A DNA stretch of 51,547 bases, from contig JAPOOC010000006.1 in assembly GCA_026713605.1 (NCBI GenBank), forward strand, positions 1 to 51,547. The letters run 5' to 3'. Below are positions 20,297 through 26,437 of this stretch, one piece after another. The DNA comes from Candidatus Kaiserbacteria bacterium (GTDB lineage Bacteria > Patescibacteriota > Minisyncoccia > Phycocordibacterales > JABAAK01). The first letter of the stretch is position 1. Each line of letters opens with the position of its first letter. The position numbers and the translations under genes are program-made. The notes beneath the pieces were generated by a model. The model did no database searches. It saw only the letters and a program-made list of their open reading frames with translations, and was not told the DNA's origin.

Positions 20297-20629
20297 ATGA
20301 AGAAAGTATTTCTTAAAACATATGGTTCTTTCTTGGTTGGTAGGACTGAGGGTGCGGAGGCGTTTACTGCGTTAAAGAAGAATATGCGGAGCATGCCCGA
20401 TGATGATGTGCTGTTTTTTGATTTCTCAGACATTGCTATCTTTGCACCGGCATGGTGTGATGAATTTTTTGGAGAGGCCACCATTAAATATCCTGGCAGG
20501 ATAGTCATTGACGCTTCAATCAACGAAGGGTTGAAAAAACCTCTTGAACATATAGCAGAGGTGAGAGGCATACCATTCACCTTTGGATCGTTTGTTGATT
20601 CCGAGAACGAACAGCCGAGCAAAGATTGA
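20297..20629 (+). CDS. STAS-like domain protein (DUF4325-like)
   Basis: DDDVLFFDFSDIAIFAPAWCDEFFGEATIKYPGRIVIDASINEGLKKPLEHI matches the STAS-like DUF4325 layout. Confidence 0.65.
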   Translation: MKKVFLKTYGSFLVGRTEGAEAFTALKKNMRSMPDDDVLFFDFSDIAIFAPAWCDEFFGEATIKYPGRIVIDASINEGLKKPLEHIAEVRGIPFTFGSFVDSENEQPSKD

Positions 20630-20696
20630 TATGATTATTATTCATGGTAATCAGTAATCAAAACGGCACTTTCTTTGGATATGGTATATTAAATAC

Positions 20697-20930
20697 ATGG
20701 CAATAGAAAACAAACACAATGAAAAAGGTGACCTTGTTCTGACAATAACTAACGGACATAAGGAAACCGTTGAAAAACTGGTTAAAGCGTACAAAATAAA
20801 AGGTGGGGATGAAGCGAAGTTGATAGCGTTTCTAACCGATGCTGTCGCCCAAGATGGAGTTATTGGTCATCCAATAGGTGCAAATGGAAAGTTTTTCTCC
20901 CCTGCAGATCATTGGGTTGAAAAAGAGTAA
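20697..20930 (+). CDS. Small RHH-like protein, gene 1 of cassette (copy 2)
   Basis: LVLTITNGHKETVEKLVKAYKIKGGDEAKLIAFLTDAV aligns with 18476-18691; TGGTATATT 6 nt before ATG. Confidence 0.7.
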   Translation: MAIENKHNEKGDLVLTITNGHKETVEKLVKAYKIKGGDEAKLIAFLTDAVAQDGVIGHPIGANGKFFSPADHWVEKE

Positions 20931-20931
20931 T

Positions 20932-21153
20932 ATGGCTGTAACTGACGAAGAAAAAGAAAGTATAAAGGCAAGTGTTTTTGCAGATTCTGAAGGATTCAGA
21001 GGAGCGTTACTTGACAGTTTGAAACATGACGATGTGCAGAAGAGCGTGTGTGCAGCGATGCTAAAAGGTGCGTGGCTCTGGGTTCTTGTATTCATTTTCC
21101 CCGCTCTTGTTTGGGTAGCAAGGTCAATTCCACCAATTGGCGATTTTTTTTGA
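20932..21153 (+). CDS. Small protein with C-terminal TM helix, gene 2 of cassette (copy 2)
   Basis: Starts 1 nt after the previous stop; C-terminal LWVLVFIFPALVWVARSI. Confidence 0.7.
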   Translation: MAVTDEEKESIKASVFADSEGFRGALLDSLKHDDVQKSVCAAMLKGAWLWVLVFIFPALVWVARSIPPIGDFF

Positions 21154-21292
21154 CCTTCATTACAATGTAAAACTGGCGATGGAGGCGGATGTTTCCTCAC
21201 TGCATAAGTTCACTTACCTGTGAGAATGATTTCATTGGAAAAACACACGGCTTTGACATCTTTTCTGAAGCAGGTAGAATGAAGGTATATCC

Positions 21293-21330
21293 TGCCCGCC
21301 CGGCTTTCGTAGTCCGGCGGGCGGAGTTTT
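21293..21330 (+). terminator. GC-rich hairpin, terminator-like
   Basis: GCCCGCCCGG CTTTCGTAGT CCGGCGGGCGGAGTTTTTT. Confidence 0.7.
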
Positions 21331-21620
21331 TTGTGCGGTATGTGTTATACCCGTTTTTTTGACAAAAAGCGGGTATAAAAATATTTGTACCCGTTTTTTG
21401 ATGTATTATAAATTTTATACCCCCAAAAAAAAGGCGGGTTTTGGTTTTGCCCTGCTTTGATTGTATTTTGTGTGTGGTAGAGTTGCGGGTTGGCATCATA
21501 GTTTTACCCCACCATCCAATACCCAATAAACCCGTAGCGTGTGGACTTTAGGGAAAAAGTCAAGTGTTATGCACTGTTGGTTTCTGTAGCATATTGTATA
21601 CTGTACCTAATTATCTAATT

Positions 21621-22130
21621 ATGGGCAACGCTACTATTAATCAAGCAAAGTATGAAAATGCCATTCTTTACTTTGTGCAACATTGCAATAATCAGTATTT
21701 AGGGGCAACTAAACTCAATAAGTTGCTCTACTATCTTGATTTTTTGAATTATCGGGATAGAGGGAAGTCAGTCACCGGAGATGAGTACTACCACATGCAG
21801 TACGGACCGATTCCTTCGTCGGTGGAAACGGTTATGAGTGCGCTCTGTGAAAGCGAAAAAATAAAGGTTACTGGTGAGCCATTTAAAGAGACAATGAGGA
21901 AAATATATAAGGCGGAGGAAAAGCCAGATGTTACTGTTTTTTCAAAAGAGGAGCAGGAGTTACTTGTTGCTATTTGTAAAGAATTTAAGGAATGTAGTAT
22001 AGATACAATAGTCGCTCAGACGCACCTTGAGGCACCATGGTTTTACTCCATGCCGCATGACAAGATTGATTATGAGTATGCACACTCAATAGAGGTGTTG
22101 GATGGGGATGAGGATGATTATTTTTCATGA
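21621..22130 (+). CDS. Panacea/SocA-type (DUF4065) domain protein, putative antitoxin
   Basis: GATKLNKLLYYLDFLNYRDRGKSVTGDEYYHMQYGPIPSSVETVM. Confidence 0.85.
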   Translation: MGNATINQAKYENAILYFVQHCNNQYLGATKLNKLLYYLDFLNYRDRGKSVTGDEYYHMQYGPIPSSVETVMSALCESEKIKVTGEPFKETMRKIYKAEEKPDVTVFSKEEQELLVAICKEFKECSIDTIVAQTHLEAPWFYSMPHDKIDYEYAHSIEVLDGDEDDYFS

Positions 22131-22341
22131 GGACAGGTGGCGTTGTGATTATCTCGCATGTTGCTGTTGCAGAAAGCAAAAAAAGCCCCTGGCGGACTTT
22201 TTTCTAAGCAACTTATGTTTCGGTGTCGGACAAACGACACTTAACCGGCATTACGCTTGGGTTTCCACATAAGATTTATGCCTGTTTTTAGTATATGCCT
22301 GATCAGAGGTTTTACACCCATGGCGTGGTATACTATCAATA

Positions 22342-22953
22342 ATGTTTACTGTTAAGAAGTATGTTAGTGGTTTTAATGGTCAGATTCTTGATCCGGATCG
22401 GATTAATGCGCTTGCCGTTAAGTTTGTTGATGCGTTTGAGAAGAGGGGTGACTCTCTGTATATCACTAAACTGTTGAAGTTGTTTTTTTATTTTGATTTT
22501 GTGTCTTATAAAAATCAAGAGAAGCCGTTTACTGGCGATATTTATTTTAAGTTGCCGTATGGTCCAATCCCCTCTTTTATCAAAGAGCAGCTTGATTTGC
22601 TTAAGAAAGAGAATGATGAGAACGAAGAATTAAAAGATTTTGAATTGAAAAGTATATTTGCGAAGTATCTTGAGACGAAAAAGGATGAGGGAACAAAGGG
22701 GCATACGCTGAAGATTCGTGAGGGTGCTGATATACCCCGGGAAAATTTTGAGGATTATTTTTCTGATGGTGACAATGAGTTGCTCTCTGCTATCGTTAAG
22801 GCATTTGACGGTAAGAATGTGAGGGAGGTTGTTGCAATGACGCATCAGGAGGTGCCATATGTAAAAGTTAAGTGGGATACTGGTATTATTGATTACCTCC
22901 TTGCGTTTGATAAGGATTTTCCGAAAGCACTTCCGAACTACCGATCTGTTTGA
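22342..22953 (+). CDS. Second Panacea/SocA-like (DUF4065) protein, putative antitoxin
   Basis: YITKLLKLFFYFDFVSYKNQEKPFTGDIYFKLPYGPIPSFIKEQL; leaderless-type promoter TGGTATACT. Confidence 0.8.
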   Translation: MFTVKKYVSGFNGQILDPDRINALAVKFVDAFEKRGDSLYITKLLKLFFYFDFVSYKNQEKPFTGDIYFKLPYGPIPSFIKEQLDLLKKENDENEELKDFELKSIFAKYLETKKDEGTKGHTLKIREGADIPRENFEDYFSDGDNELLSAIVKAFDGKNVREVVAMTHQEVPYVKVKWDTGIIDYLLAFDKDFPKALPNYRSV

Positions 22954-22964
22954 TATAGTGTGTA

Positions 22965-23453
22965 ATGATGTTGAGTCCCGGAGAGATATATTATTGCGAG
23001 AGGATTAAGGGTGATGGCACCTCAGGGCATTGGTGGGTTCTTTTGTTTGTTGATGCTAATGTGGTTCGGTATGTAACGGCAACTTCACAGATTAAACCGT
23101 TTGTTTATAGAGAGGGTTTACAAGGTTTGCAACAACCGAAAGAGCAACCCGACTCTGTTGTTTTTCTTGATACACAGAAGATTGTCGGTCAAAACAATCT
23201 CCCGATTTTTTCAAAACCAACAATTTTGAACTGTTTCCATTCTATGAGAAGTATTTCTCTGCAAGATTTTAATACACGGATTGATCGTAAGTTGTTACGG
23301 ATTGTTGGGCGATTGCCGGATCGGTATCTTGCACAGATAGTTCCATCCGCCCGTTGTTCCGGTCAGTGGTCGCGTGTTGATGTTAAGCAGGTATTGCATG
23401 CAGAGAATGGCATAGGAGGATGTGTTAATGCGTTTTATGATGGGTTGCGATAG
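22965..23453 (+). CDS. MazF/PemK-like (SH3-barrel) candidate toxin downstream of Panacea protein
   Basis: LSPGEIYYCERIKGDGTSGHWWVLLFVDANVVRYVTATSQI...DSVVFLDTQKIVGQNNLPIFSKPTIL; 11-nt gap after the upstream gene. Confidence 0.5.
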   Translation: MMLSPGEIYYCERIKGDGTSGHWWVLLFVDANVVRYVTATSQIKPFVYREGLQGLQQPKEQPDSVVFLDTQKIVGQNNLPIFSKPTILNCFHSMRSISLQDFNTRIDRKLLRIVGRLPDRYLAQIVPSARCSGQWSRVDVKQVLHAENGIGGCVNAFYDGLR

Positions 23454-23476
23454 TGGCATACTGTACTTACTTAGTT

Positions 23477-23632
23477 ATGGTTATATTGAGAAAGAAAATT
23501 AATTTTTCTAAGAGTGAGATTGATTTGTTGCGGTATTTTGTGGGTCAGGAAGTTGAAAACATCCAAGTTTTTGGTCCTGCTGATGATGCATACCAAAGAA
23601 GGATAAATAGTTTGATGCGCAAGTTGGCGTGA
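23477..23632 (+). CDS. 51-aa hypothetical protein
   Basis: MVILRKKINFSKSEIDLLRYFVGQEVENIQVFGPADDAYQRRINSLMRKLA; TGGCATACT upstream; below ORF track cutoff. Confidence 0.45.
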   Translation: MVILRKKINFSKSEIDLLRYFVGQEVENIQVFGPADDAYQRRINSLMRKLA

Positions 23633-23649
23633 GGTAAGCCAGAATATAA

Positions 23650-23716
23650 CCTTTGTGCCTGTGTGATGTTTTTCCACGGGGGTGGTTTGGTATGGGGAGT
23701 GTGGTATACTTTTGCT
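23650..23716 (+). promoter_or_regulatory. Repeated promoter module, copy 1
   Basis: GTGTGATGTTTTTCCACGGGGGTGGTTTGGTATGGGGAGTGTGGTATACTTTTGCT then ATG. Confidence 0.8.
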
Positions 23717-24334
23717 ATGAAATGTACTTCTCTTTTTTGGGGCGGTGTTTTCTTTCCAGTGTTGGCGGTGCCGTTTTTTGTGTTTGCGGAAGGGTCTGTG
23801 CCTGTGCAAGATGTGTCGCAGGGGTATTCTATCGTTGATGCTGTCGTCGTCTTCTTTAAGACATTTGGTGTTGGTTTTGGTGGTGCGTTTGGTGTGATGT
23901 GGCTGATTGTTCGTATGGTGAAAGGCGATTTGAAAGATTGTATGGAAAAAATGGAGAAAACGCTTAAAGAGAGTATTGACGATCTCAAAAAGCGATTTGA
24001 AAGAATTGAGAATTGCATTATTAAGGTGAGTGATAGTCCTATTAAGTTAACGGAGGTAGGGCAGAAGGTGTTGCGTGAGAGTGGTGGGTTGGATTATCTT
24101 GCGTCTAACAAGGATTCTTTGTTGCAAGAGTTTTTTGACACAGATGACCCGTTTGTTATACAGGAGCGGGCGGTAAAGATTATTCGTGAAAAGATGGAGG
24201 TTGGTGAGTTTGTTGCGAATACTGAGTGGCTTTACAAGAATGGTAGCACTACTGATCAGGTTGTTGATGCTGTCGGCACAGAGCTTCGCGATATGGTGTT
24301 TCGTGTTAAAGGTATAGATGTAGATACTGGGTGA
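23717..24334 (+). CDS. TM-anchored protein with shared C-terminal domain (family member 2 of 3)
   Basis: SPIKLTEVGQKVLRESGGLDYLASNKDSLLQEFF...FVIQERAVKIIREKM...ELRDMVFRVKGI. Confidence 0.75.
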   Translation: MKCTSLFWGGVFFPVLAVPFFVFAEGSVPVQDVSQGYSIVDAVVVFFKTFGVGFGGAFGVMWLIVRMVKGDLKDCMEKMEKTLKESIDDLKKRFERIENCIIKVSDSPIKLTEVGQKVLRESGGLDYLASNKDSLLQEFFDTDDPFVIQERAVKIIREKMEVGEFVANTEWLYKNGSTTDQVVDAVGTELRDMVFRVKGIDVDTG

Positions 24335-24365
24335 CATCTGTTTCTCTGTAAACTAAAGCGGCTTT

Positions 24366-24414
24366 GGTTTTCCATGGGGGTGGTTTGGTATGGGGAGCGT
24401 GGTATACTTTTGCC
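24366..24414 (+). promoter_or_regulatory. Repeated promoter module, copy 2
   Basis: GGTTTTCCATGGGGGTGGTTTGGTATGGGGAGCGTGGTATACTTTTGCC then ATG. Confidence 0.8.
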
Positions 24415-25053
24415 ATGAATTATTTTTCATGGATTCTTGAACACATCGATACGGTTGCCGCTTTCGTTGTCGTTCTTATGGCCTTGCTCGGATTTTTTTC
24501 TCTGTGTTTTCGGAAGGTTCGCGATCTCTTCAAATTTCCGAAGAAGGTTGCTGATAATTTTGAATCATTGGAGAGTGATGTGAATCTTATCGGCACCACG
24601 CTCTCCAAGATGATTTCTTACTTGTCCAGCGGAGGCGACACTGACTCATTTGGTCTTGGTCACATGCAGGGTGAGTTGGGTGGACGATTTGGCAATCTGC
24701 AATCGCAATCTCCGGTGATGCTGACTGATTTGGGTAAGAAGAAGTTAGATGATAGTGGTTTGAAAGGGGCGATGGATGACAATAAGGAGGATCTTTTTGT
24801 GTTTCTTGAAAAAATCTTGCGGAAAGGTGATACTAATTTTGATATTCAAAAAAAATCGTTTCAGGTGGTTGATCGATTTCTTACAGATACAAAGAGTGTT
24901 GAGGATCTGATAAAAGAATACGCGTTTCGTGAAGGAATACGCAATCTGAGGGAGTTTGTTGAGATTGGCGGTATTTATTTGCGGGATTTGTATTTCGCGG
25001 ACAAGGAGATTGTTACTGATTATAAGAATGAAGTGCGGGTGCGCGATGCTTGA
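24415..25053 (+). CDS. TM-anchored protein with shared C-terminal domain (family member 3 of 3)
   Basis: SPVMLTDLGKKKLDDSGLKGAMDDNKEDLFVFLEKIL...FDIQKKSFQVVDRF...GGIYLRDLYF. Confidence 0.75.
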   Translation: MNYFSWILEHIDTVAAFVVVLMALLGFFSLCFRKVRDLFKFPKKVADNFESLESDVNLIGTTLSKMISYLSSGGDTDSFGLGHMQGELGGRFGNLQSQSPVMLTDLGKKKLDDSGLKGAMDDNKEDLFVFLEKILRKGDTNFDIQKKSFQVVDRFLTDTKSVEDLIKEYAFREGIRNLREFVEIGGIYLRDLYFADKEIVTDYKNEVRVRDA

Positions 25054-25123
25054 TTGCCTTGACAAGAGAGATGGTTTTTCATAAAGAGAGTGGGTTCGGT
25101 CGGTGTTTTAGAAGATGTGTTGG

Positions 25124-25187
25124 GTGCTTGTGTGATGTTTTTCCACGGGGGTGGTTTGGTGTGGGGAGTGTGGTATACTCTTGCCAT
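25124..25187 (+). promoter_or_regulatory. Repeated promoter module, copy 3
   Basis: GTGCTTGTGTGATGTTTTTCCACGGGGGTGGTTTGGTGTGGGGAGTGTGGTATACTCTTGCCAT then ATG. Confidence 0.8.
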
Positions 25188-26336
25188 ATGGAAGGAAAAA
25201 AAGTTGGGGCAATTGTTATTATTTTACTTATATTAGGGTTGGGGTATTATTTTGTTCAGGGGTCTGCTCCTGGAGAGGGTGAGGATGCCGTTATTTCGAT
25301 CGGGTTTGTTGGTCCGTTGACGGGGGATGCGGTGAGTTATGGTGAGCCGATTAGTAATGCGGTTCGGATGGCGGTTGATACTATTAATCAAGCGGGCGGG
25401 GTGGATGGCAAGATGCTCAAGGTTATCTATGAGGATGGTCGGTGTACCAATGAAGATGCTTTGAGTGCAACGCAGAAGTTGGTGAATGTTGATGGGGTGA
25501 AGATGATAATTGGTGGTGTGTGTAGTGGGGAGACCTTTGCTATGCTTTCGGTTACTGATGCGGCTGGGGTTATTGTCATCTCACCTTCTTCGTCTAGTCC
25601 TGATTTGACTGGGGCGGGGCGCTATTTCTTCCGCAATTCTCCTTCTGATGCTGAGGGTGGTAGGCAGCTTGCGCAGATTGTTACCCAGGAGTATAAGAAG
25701 GTTGCGATTATCTCTGAGGAAACTGACTATGCACAGGGTTTTGCGAGGGTGTTTAGGGAGTATGTGCCGTTGCTTGATGGTGAGGTTGTCGCGGATGAAA
25801 ACTTTGCGCCGGAGACCTCTGATTTTAGGAGTATCTTGACGAAGATCAAGGCGGCAGAGCCGGAGGCGATATTTGTCAACCCGCAGACCGAAATAGCTGG
25901 AGGTACTATTGTTAAGCAGGCGCGAGAACTTGGTATTACGGTGCCGCTGTTTGGTTCTAATGTTACTGGTGGTACGAAGTCAGCGGAGATTGCCGGAGAC
26001 CATATAGAAGGACTTGTCTTTGTTGATGCGCCTGGGTTGCGTCCGAGTAATCCGAAAGCGAATGCGTTCCTTGAGCAGTACAATGCGCGCTATGGAGAGT
26101 CGGGGATACCGTTCTACACTGCTGCGGCACACGATATTGTTTATCTTTTTGCGCAGGCGATAGAGATGGTTGGCTCAGCGGATGACACCGAGGCACTTCG
26201 CGATTATCTCAGTACGATGGGCAACTTTGCTGGTGTTGTTGGTAGTTACCGCTTCCGACCTGATGGTGATCCTGAGGGTATCGGCTTTATCAGTAAGAAG
26301 ATTGAGAATGGGGAGATTGTGGTGGTTGAGGAGTAG
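25188..26336 (+). CDS. Membrane-anchored type 1 periplasmic-binding (LivJ-like) substrate-binding protein
   Basis: ISIGFVGPLTGDAVSYGEPISNAVRMAVDTINQAGGVDGKMLKVIYEDGRC...; N-terminal TM. Confidence 0.9.
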   Translation: MEGKKVGAIVIILLILGLGYYFVQGSAPGEGEDAVISIGFVGPLTGDAVSYGEPISNAVRMAVDTINQAGGVDGKMLKVIYEDGRCTNEDALSATQKLVNVDGVKMIIGGVCSGETFAMLSVTDAAGVIVISPSSSSPDLTGAGRYFFRNSPSDAEGGRQLAQIVTQEYKKVAIISEETDYAQGFARVFREYVPLLDGEVVADENFAPETSDFRSILTKIKAAEPEAIFVNPQTEIAGGTIVKQARELGITVPLFGSNVTGGTKSAEIAGDHIEGLVFVDAPGLRPSNPKANAFLEQYNARYGESGIPFYTAAAHDIVYLFAQAIEMVGSADDTEALRDYLSTMGNFAGVVGSYRFRPDGDPEGIGFISKKIENGEIVVVEE

Positions 26337-26360
26337 TTATTTTCTACGATCAAGACACGG

Positions 26361-26398
26361 AAAACCGTGGCAGATACCTGCCACGGTTTTTGTTTTTT
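26361..26398 (+). terminator. 13-bp terminator hairpin
   Basis: AAAACCGTGGCAG ATAC CTGCCACGGTTTT TGTTTTTT. Confidence 0.9.
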
Positions 26399-26437
26399 CG
26401 GGGTGGATTGGGTTTGTGTGGTATGCTGTTTTTGTGT

